From the NCBI RefSeq assembly GCF_002943105.1, contig NZ_PTPZ01000001.1, forward strand, positions 472,145-536,144: a stretch of 64,000 bases of DNA. The letters are read 5' to 3'. Both the position numbers and the translations under genes were made by a program. A model generated the notes under the pieces. It ran no database searches. It was not told the DNA's origin and saw only the letters and a list, made by a program, of their open reading frames with translations. Shown in pieces: positions 51,920 through 60,440 of the stretch. Position 1 is the stretch's first letter. Each line of letters opens with the position of its first letter. The stretch comes from Cloacibacterium normanense. GTDB taxonomy: Bacteria > Bacteroidota > Bacteroidia > Flavobacteriales > Weeksellaceae.

Positions 51920-53293
51920 ATGAAAACATATCCATTTTATAAAATATTCCTGTGTATCATAGGATTCAGCATGATTCAAAATTGTGAAAAGTTGATAGAA
52001 GTAGAAGAACCTTCTAATCAGATTTCTTCACAAAAAGTGTTTGAGGATGTACAAACTGCTGATGCAGCTCTTGCGGCACTATACGGTATGTTATGGGACA
52101 ATTCACCTGTTGCAGGAGACCAAACCGGAAAACTTATGGGTTCTTATACAGATGATTTAGATTATTATGTTGCATCAGCTTCTACTGGGCTTCCAGACAT
52201 ATACCAGAATACACAGGAAGAAACCAACCCTCAGATAAACACTTATTGGGCTAAATCGTATCAGTGTATATTAACTGCCAATACAATTCTGGAAGGCATT
52301 AGAGATACTCAGACATTGCCACAGAAAGATAAAAATAGAATTAAAGGTGAAGCGCTCTTAGCAAGGTCATTGGTATGTTTCTATTTGCAGCAGATATTCG
52401 GAGACATCCCATTCCCAAGCAGTACAGATTATAAAATAAATCAGTCAATAGAAAAGACTTCAGGCAACCAAGTGCTTGCGCTCTTAGAAAATGATGTCAT
52501 AGAAGCCATAAGTCTATTGTCAGATGATTACAGAAACACAGAAAGAATTTTCTTAAACCGAAAAGCAGGTCAATTGCTGTTGGCTAAAATTTACATGACC
52601 CAGCATCAGTGGATAAAAGCAGAACCTATTTTGAAAGAAATTGTTACAAGTCCATTGTACATTTATGAAAATGACCTTTCCAAAGTATTTAACAAGAATG
52701 GCAAACACATCATTTGGCAACTTAAACCTAAGAATAGTGGTAATGCAACCAAAGAAGCTTCTACTTATTATTTCAATAACACAGCCCCAACTTCATACGC
52801 ATTGTCTACAAGTTTAATCAATGTCTTTACCAGTTCAGATTTGCGCAAACAAAACTGGATGGCAAAAGTACAAGTAGGACAAAATGTTTGGTATAGAGCA
52901 GACAAGTATAAAAATAGAACATCTAATACCACGGAATATTCCATTGTCTTTAGGATAGAAGAAGCGTATTTGCTTTTAGCTGAAACTTATGCTCAACAAG
53001 ACAAAACAGCACTAGCGTTGCCTTATCTTAATGCCTCAAGACTTAGAGCAGGTTTATCAGCGATTCAATTACCCATTACAAAAAATGATGTACTGAATGA
53101 GATTTTATTGGAATCGCGTAAAGAGTTTTTTACAGAAATGGGGCACCGTTTCCTGGATATGAAACGCTATGTGATATTGAATACCCTCCAAACAGTAAAG
53201 CCCAATTGGAAAACCTATCATGTGTTATGGCCAATCCCTCAAAAAGAACTTTTGTTAAACCCGAATTTAAATCCCCAAAATGAAGGCTATTAA
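51920..53293 (+). CDS. SusD/RagB-type surface lipoprotein
   Basis: 457 residues. Lipoprotein signal with Cys22 ('MIQNCEKL'), then the SusD helical fold: 'FEDVQTADAALAALYGMLW', 'YWAKSYQCILTANTILEGI', 'RIKGEALLARSLVCFYLQQIFGDIPF', and the C-terminal 'VLNEILLESRKEFFTEMGHRFLDMKRY', all typical. It sits on the cell surface as the lid of the SusC transporter. It starts 10 bases after susC and overlaps the next gene by 14 bases. Confidence 0.93.
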   Translation: MKTYPFYKIFLCIIGFSMIQNCEKLIEVEEPSNQISSQKVFEDVQTADAALAALYGMLWDNSPVAGDQTGKLMGSYTDDLDYYVASASTGLPDIYQNTQEETNPQINTYWAKSYQCILTANTILEGIRDTQTLPQKDKNRIKGEALLARSLVCFYLQQIFGDIPFPSSTDYKINQSIEKTSGNQVLALLENDVIEAISLLSDDYRNTERIFLNRKAGQLLLAKIYMTQHQWIKAEPILKEIVTSPLYIYENDLSKVFNKNGKHIIWQLKPKNSGNATKEASTYYFNNTAPTSYALSTSLINVFTSSDLRKQNWMAKVQVGQNVWYRADKYKNRTSNTTEYSIVFRIEEAYLLLAETYAQQDKTALALPYLNASRLRAGLSAIQLPITKNDVLNEILLESRKEFFTEMGHRFLDMKRYVILNTLQTVKPNWKTYHVLWPIPQKELLLNPNLNPQNEGY

Positions 53294-55799
53294 CATCAAG
53301 GCTTTATCCATCATTTTTTCTCTATTCATTAACTCGTTATGGTCTGCTACTCCTAAACCTTCAGATTCATTGTCAAAATGGTTACAGAAATTCTATACGG
53401 TAGGGAATATAGAGCTTTCAGAAAATGGTAAATGGGCGACTTTTAAAAAATGGCATGCTCAAAATAATGATACCATTATGGTGCTAGACATTCATGCTAA
53501 AAATTCAACTTTAGGTTTTCTAATCAAACAACCATTTATAGAATTTACACCAAACAACCATTTATTGTCCACGGGCAATAATAAAGCAGTCTGGTGGGAT
53601 TTAATTAATAATCATAGATGGGAAATTGAAAAGGTATCTAAGGCTTTTACGATTGGTTCTGGAGATAGATTTTGCACAATAAGCAGAGAAGAAAAGGCAG
53701 TGATTTATGATAAAAAGGGAACTGTGGTGAAGTCTTTTGATGGGGTAAAAGGATGGGTTAAACAAAAAGAGGGGATAGGTTATATAATCCACAAAGTAGA
53801 GGAGAAATGGAATATAGAACAATTAACGTCAACCCAATCGAAAACGGTTTTTTCTTCAAAATATGAAATTAAAAATATTGAAGTTTTAGGAAATACAAAT
53901 AAATTTTTGGCAATCACCATTTTGGATAAAATGGCTAACAAAATCATTTTGCAGATACTCAATATTCCATCAGGTAAAATAGTCTATTCCAAAGAAAACG
54001 ATTTTAAGAAATTCTCTTATGTGAAAGTAAAGGCTTTAGATAATCTGTCAACCGTCGTAATTGATTTTCAAGGAACAATACCTCCAGAGAATAGTCCATG
54101 GTTAGATATTTGGTACGGAAACGATAGAGACATGGAATCCAAACAATATGGCGAGCAGATTCATGATTACTCAGTCTGGAATGCTAATACTGGTGCAGAA
54201 TTTCAGATAGACAATCAGAAATTTTCTGATGTAATAGCCTTCAATAATTCAAATGAGGTGATGGTTTTTAATGCAGTAGAAGAAAATGACTATATATTAC
54301 ACAGACCTTTACTGAATATATATTTGTACAATGTTTCTGATAGGTCATATAAATTGATATTTCAAAGAGTCTCAAATATAGTCACAGATGGTTTGGGCAA
54401 ATATATCATTGCGTTTGATTTTGACAAAAGAAACTGGTTATTATACGACTGTCAGAAACGTATTCTTAAAGAAATAAAAAAAACAGATTTACAAAACCCA
54501 GTATTTAGTGCAGATGGTAATTTTATATTATTGGAGAGTTCATTAGGGCTTATGAAGTATGAAATAAAAAATGAAAATTTAAGAAATGTAATGAAGGAGA
54601 ATGAGTACAAGTACAAGTACAAGACTACGGTTGTAAACCCTGAAGTGGTAGATTTAAATAATCATTTTGATATTGTAATCAGAAAAATTAATCTTAAAAC
54701 ACCTCTCTTAGTAAAACTATGGGGTGTAAAAAATAATAAAACTTCATATAGACTTTATAAGGATAAGGATGAAGACATTGATATCATCCCTTTTACCAAA
54801 GACAGAATAAAAGAATTGAAATTCGATAAAAAATTAGAAAAATTCTTATTTATCAAAGAAAATTATAACATTCCTCCTCAAGTTGAAACCTATAATACCA
54901 TCACGAAAAAGAATAAAATATGGTATAAGGTGAAATTGAGTGATAAATCAACATCGCTGTTGAAACAAGAGGTTTTTACTTATAAAAATACTTTAGGAAA
55001 AGAACTTAAATCTGTGTTGTATTACCCTGTTAATTATGACTCAACAAAAAAATATCCTATGATTGTTCATATTTATCAAATACAGAGTCATACTTCAAAC
55101 CGCTACCAAATGCCAAAAATAGATGACCCTTTAGGTTTTAATATTCGTTTGCTGCAACAAAAGGGATATTTTGTATTACTTCCAGACATTGTACATGATA
55201 ACAGGGGAACGGGTTGGTCAGCATTAGATGGTGTGCATAGTGCGCTAGACTTTTTAAAGCAATGTAAAAGTATTGATAAGGATAGAATAGGGTTGACGGG
55301 GCATTCGCATGGTGGGTATGAAACCAACTTCATAGCAACTCATTCTAATCGCTTTGCAGCGTATATAAGTGGAGCAGGACATAGCGATATTGTTAGAGCT
55401 TACTTTTCGTATTCCTATAAATTTAACATACCTTTTTATTGGCAATTTGAAAACCAACAATACGAAATGTTTAAACCGTTTGCAGAGGATAAAATGTTAT
55501 ATCTTAATAATAATCCAATCATGAATGTAGAAAAAGTAAACGCACCTATTTTACTTTGGACAGGTCAGAAAGATGAAACGGTACATTGGGGCCACACCAT
55601 AGAGTTTTACATCGGATTAAAACGAAACAAGAAAAAGGTAATTGCATTACTATACAAAGAAAAAGAGCATGATGTAGGTATAGGAACAGTAGAAAGTTTT
55701 GACTTAAATAAAAGATCAATGGAATGGTGGGATTATTTTCTAAAAGATAAAAAAGATATAGATTGGATAAACCAAGAAATGAATAAGGACGCTTTTTAG
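53280..55799 (+). CDS. Exported S9-family prolyl oligopeptidase-like protein
   Basis: 839 residues. Signal peptide ('FINSLWSATPK', to about 22), an N-terminal propeller-type part (about 40-580) and a C-terminal alpha/beta hydrolase domain. The catalytic triad is Ser676 in 'GHSHGGYET', Asp in 'GQKDETVHWG' and His in 'KEKEHDVG'. S9 peptidases cut short peptides. The gene overlaps susD by 14 bases, so its product probably trims peptides brought in by SusCD. It is followed by a terminator that overlaps its stop codon. The propeller is diverged from named dipeptidyl peptidases, so specificity is open. Confidence 0.9.
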   Translation: MKAINIKALSIIFSLFINSLWSATPKPSDSLSKWLQKFYTVGNIELSENGKWATFKKWHAQNNDTIMVLDIHAKNSTLGFLIKQPFIEFTPNNHLLSTGNNKAVWWDLINNHRWEIEKVSKAFTIGSGDRFCTISREEKAVIYDKKGTVVKSFDGVKGWVKQKEGIGYIIHKVEEKWNIEQLTSTQSKTVFSSKYEIKNIEVLGNTNKFLAITILDKMANKIILQILNIPSGKIVYSKENDFKKFSYVKVKALDNLSTVVIDFQGTIPPENSPWLDIWYGNDRDMESKQYGEQIHDYSVWNANTGAEFQIDNQKFSDVIAFNNSNEVMVFNAVEENDYILHRPLLNIYLYNVSDRSYKLIFQRVSNIVTDGLGKYIIAFDFDKRNWLLYDCQKRILKEIKKTDLQNPVFSADGNFILLESSLGLMKYEIKNENLRNVMKENEYKYKYKTTVVNPEVVDLNNHFDIVIRKINLKTPLLVKLWGVKNNKTSYRLYKDKDEDIDIIPFTKDRIKELKFDKKLEKFLFIKENYNIPPQVETYNTITKKNKIWYKVKLSDKSTSLLKQEVFTYKNTLGKELKSVLYYPVNYDSTKKYPMIVHIYQIQSHTSNRYQMPKIDDPLGFNIRLLQQKGYFVLLPDIVHDNRGTGWSALDGVHSALDFLKQCKSIDKDRIGLTGHSHGGYETNFIATHSNRFAAYISGAGHSDIVRAYFSYSYKFNIPFYWQFENQQYEMFKPFAEDKMLYLNNNPIMNVEKVNAPILLWTGQKDETVHWGHTIEFYIGLKRNKKKVIALLYKEKEHDVGIGTVESFDLNKRSMEWWDYFLKDKKDIDWINQEMNKDAF

Positions 55800-55813
55800 C
55801 GTCCTTACTTTTG
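55785..55813 (+). terminator. Terminator of the SusCD-peptidase operon
   Basis: AAGGACGCT pairs with AGCGTCCTT over a short T loop; a T-rich stretch follows. The stem contains the stop codon of the S9 gene and faces the convergent DUF6520-like gene. Confidence 0.8.
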
Positions 55814-55818
55814 TTGGT

Positions 55819-56085
55819 TTATTGAATTTCATTTAAAGTAGCACCACACATGGTACCACCCACTTTGCGCAATGGAGTAACTCCATCTACTGCCCATACA
55901 CAAGTTGGCCCATCTTCATCAGTACATTGTTTGCCTGTGTTTTCACATCTGAATTGTCCATTTCCTTCGTCTATTCGAAGGTATCCATCAAAAATAGCTT
56001 TTGCATTATTATTACTTACTTTAGTAGCAAAAGCAGCTCCTGTTCCCAATAGGATTACAGCAGCGGGAATGATAAATCTTTTCAT
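55819..56085 (-). CDS. Exported four-cysteine small protein (DUF6520-like)
   Basis: 88 residues. Signal peptide 'MKRFIIPAAVILLGTGAAFA' and a mature part of about 68 residues with exactly four cysteines ('FRCENTG', 'KQCTDEDG', 'PTCVWAVDG', 'TMCGATL'), probably two disulfides. The pattern matches the small DUF6520 proteins found widely in Flavobacteriia beside MauE-like genes. It is the last gene of a minus-strand operon, 24 bases after the MauE-like gene. MauE proteins help form disulfides in a small Cys-rich subunit in methylamine dehydrogenase; by analogy this could be the substrate. Function is not known. Confidence 0.8.
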   Translation of the reverse strand: MKRFIIPAAVILLGTGAAFATKVSNNNAKAIFDGYLRIDEGNGQFRCENTGKQCTDEDGPTCVWAVDGVTPLRKVGGTMCGATLNEIQ

Positions 56086-56109
56086 GGCTAAAAAAAATTA
56101 AATTTATAC

Positions 56110-57624
56110 CTACTCTAAAGACAGGTTTTCGGCTTCCCCTGATACAAAGTACTTTGTTATTGATTTTGTAAGTTGATATTTTATAAGGTGATGATTCATA
56201 ATAACATATAAATAGTGATCAGTAACCATAAAATCTGATACTGAAAAATTTTCTTTCTTTGGGATATAAAAACTTCCAATATATCTCTTTTCATTAGTTT
56301 TATAGACGTCAATTACAGATGAATTTTTCCATTCTTGTCTTGATTCGTGTTTTCCAATGAGGTTAGAATGAACAAATAATAGATTTTTAAAAGCAAAAGC
56401 ATTGCGGTTTACTTTTGTGGGAGGAGCACTCATTTTATGAAATCCTGTAGATAGTTTTTGAGTTTTAATTTGGGCTGTTCTATAGGTATCAATCGTATTA
56501 AATTGATGTAAAACATCCATGAATTTATCCATGACAATAAATTGATTTCTGTAATAATAGAGATAAATGAGCTTTTTTGTACTTTCGTCAAAAAGTAAAA
56601 TTCCATCACAGTCAAAGAATCCATCAACTTGTTTTTGTAAAATATTTGGATATAAATAAGGTTCTTTTGAATCATTAATATTGAGATTACCCAATACTAG
56701 TTCTCTATTTTTTGAATTCAGAGTTCTTATGGCAAAGTTTGGATATTCTACAATAGTTATTTGTGAAAAGTATGCTTTGTCTAAACTAATAGTTTTCGCA
56801 AATAATTTTTTAAGATCTCCTCTTAATATAATCGGAACTCTACCATCATAGACATAAAAATTTGGATATTTTATCTGTAATCTTAAGCTTTTATATTGGG
56901 TTTTATAATCGTCCAATCGTATAATTAAGTTTTCTGAAGCTAAAAAATCAGGCGTAATTTTTAATAATTGTAAGGGATATTCTCGATTTCCAAGATATAT
57001 CTCAGATTGATGATGTCCAGCAAAATAATAACTGTTATTTTTCAGTGTTATTGATTGTTTTTCATCAATTGGGTTTATAATCATTCTTCTGGTGAAATTA
57101 TTCTCCTTTTTAATGATAAACTCTGATTGTAAGAATAAAGAATAAATAGTTATAGTTGATAAAACTATGGTGAGCAATGTAAATAATAGAGTTCGTTTCA
57201 GTCTGTTCTCTTTAGATTTTTCAATGATAAAAATGGATAACAGTAAGATAAGAACACAGATAAGGTTAAAAATAAGATGTTCATGCCATCCTAATTTTTC
57301 TAAAATTCCACCACATGAACAAGGCACGAAATCACTGAAATTGAGAATAAGATAAATGTAAATAGAAAATCCCATCATTAAGAATAATGAGCTGTATAAT
57401 CCCAATAACCTAATTCTAGGAATACATAATATCACTGCTATTATGAATTCAATGAAAATAACGGAATAAGAAATAAAACCAGCAAAAGCACTTAATAGTG
57501 GGGATTGAGCCAATTGAATTTGAAAATTTTCAAAATCTAATAACTTACTTACAGCGGCATAAGTAAAAAGCAACACATGGAAATAGATGCTAAAGACTAC
57601 GAAATAATGATATTGTTTTTTCAT
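56110..57624 (-). CDS. MauE/DoxX-like membrane protein with large C-terminal domain
   Basis: 504 residues. The N-terminal part has five membrane helices (about 8-28, 45-67, 72-95, 116-134, 145-165) and the 'VPCSCGG' motif (Cys102, Cys104) of MauE/DoxX redox proteins, which work with thiol-disulfide exchange in the envelope. The C-terminal 330 residues are beta-rich, likely a propeller outside the membrane ('YLGNREYPLQLLKITPDFL', 'YIGSFYIPKKENFSVSDFMV'). A fusion of this kind is not the standard short MauE. It lies between a 58-residue small gene and the four-cysteine secreted protein, all on one strand with gaps of 24-34 bases. Confidence 0.8.
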   Translation of the reverse strand: MKKQYHYFVVFSIYFHVLLFTYAAVSKLLDFENFQIQLAQSPLLSAFAGFISYSVIFIEFIIAVILCIPRIRLLGLYSSLFLMMGFSIYIYLILNFSDFVPCSCGGILEKLGWHEHLIFNLICVLILLLSIFIIEKSKENRLKRTLLFTLLTIVLSTITIYSLFLQSEFIIKKENNFTRRMIINPIDEKQSITLKNNSYYFAGHHQSEIYLGNREYPLQLLKITPDFLASENLIIRLDDYKTQYKSLRLQIKYPNFYVYDGRVPIILRGDLKKLFAKTISLDKAYFSQITIVEYPNFAIRTLNSKNRELVLGNLNINDSKEPYLYPNILQKQVDGFFDCDGILLFDESTKKLIYLYYYRNQFIVMDKFMDVLHQFNTIDTYRTAQIKTQKLSTGFHKMSAPPTKVNRNAFAFKNLLFVHSNLIGKHESRQEWKNSSVIDVYKTNEKRYIGSFYIPKKENFSVSDFMVTDHYLYVIMNHHLIKYQLTKSITKYFVSGEAENLSLE

Positions 57625-57658
57625 GAGTCAATGAATTAGGGTTACTGTAATTTGATTT

Positions 57659-57835
57659 TTAAAACTTCTCAATAAGTTTCCATAGAACTTTTTTGCCACA
57701 ATAGTCTGGCATTTTACTCTTCTTAGAAAGAACAATGGTTGTTTTGAAAAAGCCCATGCTCTCCCACAGTCCACTCTCAGGACATGGAGAGCCTGTTATG
57801 CAAATGAACGAGGGTAGAGATGGGCTAATCTTCAT
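57659..57835 (-). CDS. 58-residue small protein with CP..SG.W and MP.YC motifs
   Basis: A small ORF too short for usual cut-offs: ATG at 57835, stop at 57659. It has three Cys (12, 18, 46) and reads 'GSPCPESGLWESMG' then 'SKMPDYCGKKVLWKLIEKF'. I have seen similar CP.SG.W ... MP...G..V.W patterns in small Bacteroidota proteins that act beside other genes, but cannot name a family. It lies 27 bases after the lipoprotein gene and 34 bases before the MauE-like gene on the same strand, which supports its reality. No signal peptide is evident, so it may act in the cytoplasm. Confidence 0.6.
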   Translation of the reverse strand: MKISPSLPSFICITGSPCPESGLWESMGFFKTTIVLSKKSKMPDYCGKKVLWKLIEKF

Positions 57836-57862
57836 TTTGTTTTTTTCTTATTTGTTTTTCTC

Positions 57863-58099
57863 CTAATTACTCTTTCTCCAATCTTGACGGTCTTTTACTG
57901 GAGGATCTTTCTTCTCTTCAGTAGATTCCAAAGATTGGATATTAATACTGTCATTTTCGCTAGTATTTGAAATCTCGTTCCTACTAGTAGACTTTAACGG
58001 GGGAGCGTAATTCTCTTTTTCTATTTCTTCGGTATTTCTACAACCTATTAAGACAATACTTAACAGAAATGTGGGGATAAGGTTAAAATGCTTTTTCAT
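57863..58099 (-). CDS. Small lipoprotein heading the MauE operon
   Basis: 78 residues. Lipobox 'LIGC' (Cys20) followed by a short hydrophilic, Ser/Glu/Asn-rich stalk and a conserved-looking end 'KKDPPVKDRQDWRKSN'. Similar 'DPPxKDxxDWR' ends occur, to my memory, on small Bacteroidota lipoproteins of unknown role. It is the first gene of the minus-strand operon that continues with the 58-residue protein, the MauE-like protein and the four-Cys exported protein, and faces the regulator gene across tandem palindromes. Confidence 0.75.
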   Translation of the reverse strand: MKKHFNLIPTFLLSIVLIGCRNTEEIEKENYAPPLKSTSRNEISNTSENDSINIQSLESTEEKKDPPVKDRQDWRKSN

Positions 58100-58192
58100 G
58101 ATTTTTTTAATTTTAAGGTTATCCCGGCCAGGTTTTTCTTGATGAATTCACTCCAAAAATAGAGGAAGTTTGAGCCTTCAAAAAAGTCACCT

Positions 58193-58238
58193 ACGTCTCA
58201 ATTCATGAATTGAGACGTCCTAATTCATGAATTAGGAC
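58193..58238. promoter_or_regulatory. Two tandem perfect palindromes
   Basis: A 26-bp perfect palindrome (58193-58218, ACGTCTCAATTCA plus complement) abuts a 22-bp perfect palindrome (58217-58238, GTCCTAATTCA plus complement). They share the core AATTCATGAATT, with centres 22 bp apart, about two helical turns. They lie in the divergent gap between the lipoprotein operon and the TPR-AraC gene, so are likely operators for a dimeric regulator. Confidence 0.85.
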
Positions 58239-58356
58239 ATGTTAATATTGATAAAAATGGTTTTATTAATGAGGTTTTAGCATTGTTTTAGAAGAAATTT
58301 TATCGACGTCGTGTTAATTTGATGAATTTTGATACTTTTTGTGTAATTTTAGTCGA

Positions 58357-60120
58357 ATGAAGAGTGTTAAGTCGATTAAAAAACCAAATGTGATATTTCT
58401 ATTTTTACTTATTGGGATAAGTAACCTTTCTTTTTATGGAAAAAATTCTGAGAATTCTTCTTTTGAATCGCTAAGATTAGCCTATGATAAGTATGAGAAA
58501 AATGATAATAAAGCACTTCCTTTTGTCCAAAAACTAATAAGCAAAGCCAAAAAAGAAAATAATTTATCAGAATTAGTACATGGCTATCAAGATGCACTTT
58601 ATTTTGAGAAAAATAAATTTTTAAAATTGAAATATGCCGATAGTACTATTGTGGCAGCGATTAAATCCAAAGACAATGATCTCATTACTTCTGCTTATTT
58701 AGGAAAAGGGATCATCTATTATTCTAACTTCAGAAAGTATACTCCTGCTCTTAATGAGTACCTAAAAGCTTTTACGTATGTGAAAAATTCGGAGAATAAA
58801 TATCTTCGTTATAAAGTGGTTTATCATCTGGGCGTGGTAAAAAGCTACTTAGGATATTATGATGAAGCACTGATTCACTTTAAGGATTGTATTCATTTTT
58901 TTGAAGCTCAATTGAAGTCTGATTTACACCCAAATGAAGTATTCAATTATAAGAAAGGATATTTAAATAGCATTCACCAAGCCAATGTAATCTATAGAAG
59001 TTTGAAACTTCATAAAAAATCAGATAGTTTGATTGCATTAGGTTTAAAACAATCGATAAATCAAAAAGATTTTATTTTAGAGTACAATTACTTTCTCAAA
59101 TCAAAGGGAGTATCACTTTTTTATAATCATCAATATAAAGAAGCATTACCTTACTTCAGTGAATCTCTGAATGGTCTAAAAAAAGCAGATGACTTTGTTT
59201 GGGTATCGGTAAATTATTTCTTTCAAGGAAAGTCTTTGCTTTATCTTAATAAAAAGGAGTTGGCAATTAAAAAGTTTGAAAAAATTGATTCTATTTTTAA
59301 TAAACACCAGTTTATTTTACCAGAACTTAGAAATAATTATGAAATTTTAATCAATATTTATAAGAAGGAAAATAATGTGGATAAACAGGTGTATTACATG
59401 AAACAACTGTTAAAAGCAGATAGTGTTATAAGTAAAGATTTTGTTTATCTGGCTCCTAAAATTCATAAAGAGTATGATGCAAAAAGCCTTTATGAAAGTA
59501 AAACAGAATTAGAAAATAGAATACATATCCGTAATCTATTAGTAATGATTTTTATTGTTATTTCTTTAGCTCTCTTAGCATTATATGTCATTAGATACAG
59601 AAGAGAAATTCACATACAAACTCAATATAAATCATTAGAGAATAAATATTTAGAAGCGCTAAATAATTTAGAAAATAATAATTCATTAGCTGAAAAAGAA
59701 ATGCCAATCTTTAATTCAGGAGAGTCTGAGAATCAAAGAAGACTAGGAATCAGTAAAGAAATCGAATTAGAGATTTTAAAAAAATTGGAAGCATTTGAAA
59801 ATAGTAAAGGATTTACTAAAAAAGGTGTTAATCTCAATTTATTAGCTTCAAAGTTTGAAACAAATGCACACTATCTCTCTTGGGTGATCAATGAAAACAA
59901 GAAAATGAATTTTAATAGATATTTAATTGAACTAAGGATTAACTATATAACCAATTTACTTTTTTCAGATAAAAAATATCTAAATTATACGGTGGATGCT
60001 CTAGCTGAAGAATGTGGCATTGCCTCTCGTCAAAACTTTTCTGCTTTATTCTATGAAATGAACGGGATACGTCCTAAAGACTTTATAAATCAAAGGAAAC
60101 AAGAATTAGAAAATTCTTAG
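58357..60120 (+). CDS. Transmembrane TPR-AraC-type regulator
   Basis: 587 residues from the ATG at 58357 (an upstream TTG adds six residues). Signal anchor (about 9-27), TPR solenoid (about 60-390: 'YLGYYDEALIHFKDCIHFF', 'YKEALPYFSESLNGLKKAD'), membrane helix (about 394-414, 'NLLVMIFIVISLALLALYVI'), coiled linker, then an AraC-type DNA-binding domain (about 475-585: 'LNLLASKFETNAHYLSWVIN', 'VDALAEECGIASRQNFSALFYEMNGIRPKDF'). The layout is a one-component sensor with TPR outside and HTH inside. Most likely it controls the divergent operon and the SusCD genes; the tandem palindromes are in its promoter. Confidence 0.88.
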   Translation: MKSVKSIKKPNVIFLFLLIGISNLSFYGKNSENSSFESLRLAYDKYEKNDNKALPFVQKLISKAKKENNLSELVHGYQDALYFEKNKFLKLKYADSTIVAAIKSKDNDLITSAYLGKGIIYYSNFRKYTPALNEYLKAFTYVKNSENKYLRYKVVYHLGVVKSYLGYYDEALIHFKDCIHFFEAQLKSDLHPNEVFNYKKGYLNSIHQANVIYRSLKLHKKSDSLIALGLKQSINQKDFILEYNYFLKSKGVSLFYNHQYKEALPYFSESLNGLKKADDFVWVSVNYFFQGKSLLYLNKKELAIKKFEKIDSIFNKHQFILPELRNNYEILINIYKKENNVDKQVYYMKQLLKADSVISKDFVYLAPKIHKEYDAKSLYESKTELENRIHIRNLLVMIFIVISLALLALYVIRYRREIHIQTQYKSLENKYLEALNNLENNNSLAEKEMPIFNSGESENQRRLGISKEIELEILKKLEAFENSKGFTKKGVNLNLLASKFETNAHYLSWVINENKKMNFNRYLIELRINYITNLLFSDKKYLNYTVDALAEECGIASRQNFSALFYEMNGIRPKDFINQRKQELENS

Positions 60121-60186
60121 CGATAAAACTCTTTATATGGTTTTTAATTCATTTTAATTTTACTTCGTATTTTGCTCAAAAAAATC

Positions 60187-60261
60187 ATGGAGACAAAATT
60201 ACTACTAAAAAAAATCGAAAATTTAGCAAATGAACCCGATTACTATGACATAACCAAATAA
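60187..60261 (+). CDS. 24-codon ORF upstream of a terminator
   Basis: Reads 'METKLLLKKIENLANEPDYY' then DITK and stops. A Lys/Leu/Glu-rich helix like the leader region of a peptide, with no mature part. It could be a decayed gene or a small peptide. The terminator at 60320-60350 follows. No family is recognised; I list it because of the clean start-stop-terminator arrangement. The rest of 60121-60440 shows no gene. Confidence 0.3.
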   Translation: METKLLLKKIENLANEPDYYDITK

Positions 60262-60319
60262 AATTTGCAAAACTTTGTAGGGTTTTCTTAGGCATATAAA
60301 ACCTCTGAATAATAAAGAT

Positions 60320-60350
60320 AAAAGGAAGGAATTTTCACCTTCCTTTTTTT
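60320..60350 (+). terminator. Intrinsic terminator
   Basis: AAAAGGAAGG pairs with CCTTCCTTTT over an 8-base loop, then a T-run. It ends the transcript of the regulator or of the 24-codon ORF. Confidence 0.8.
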
Positions 60351-60440
60351 ATTATTTATTGGTGGCAAAAGTTATTCCTCACAGGTTGTTCCCCAACAGA
60401 GCCTGCTTCCGCTTCGTTTAGCCGTTGTTAAATTACGAAA

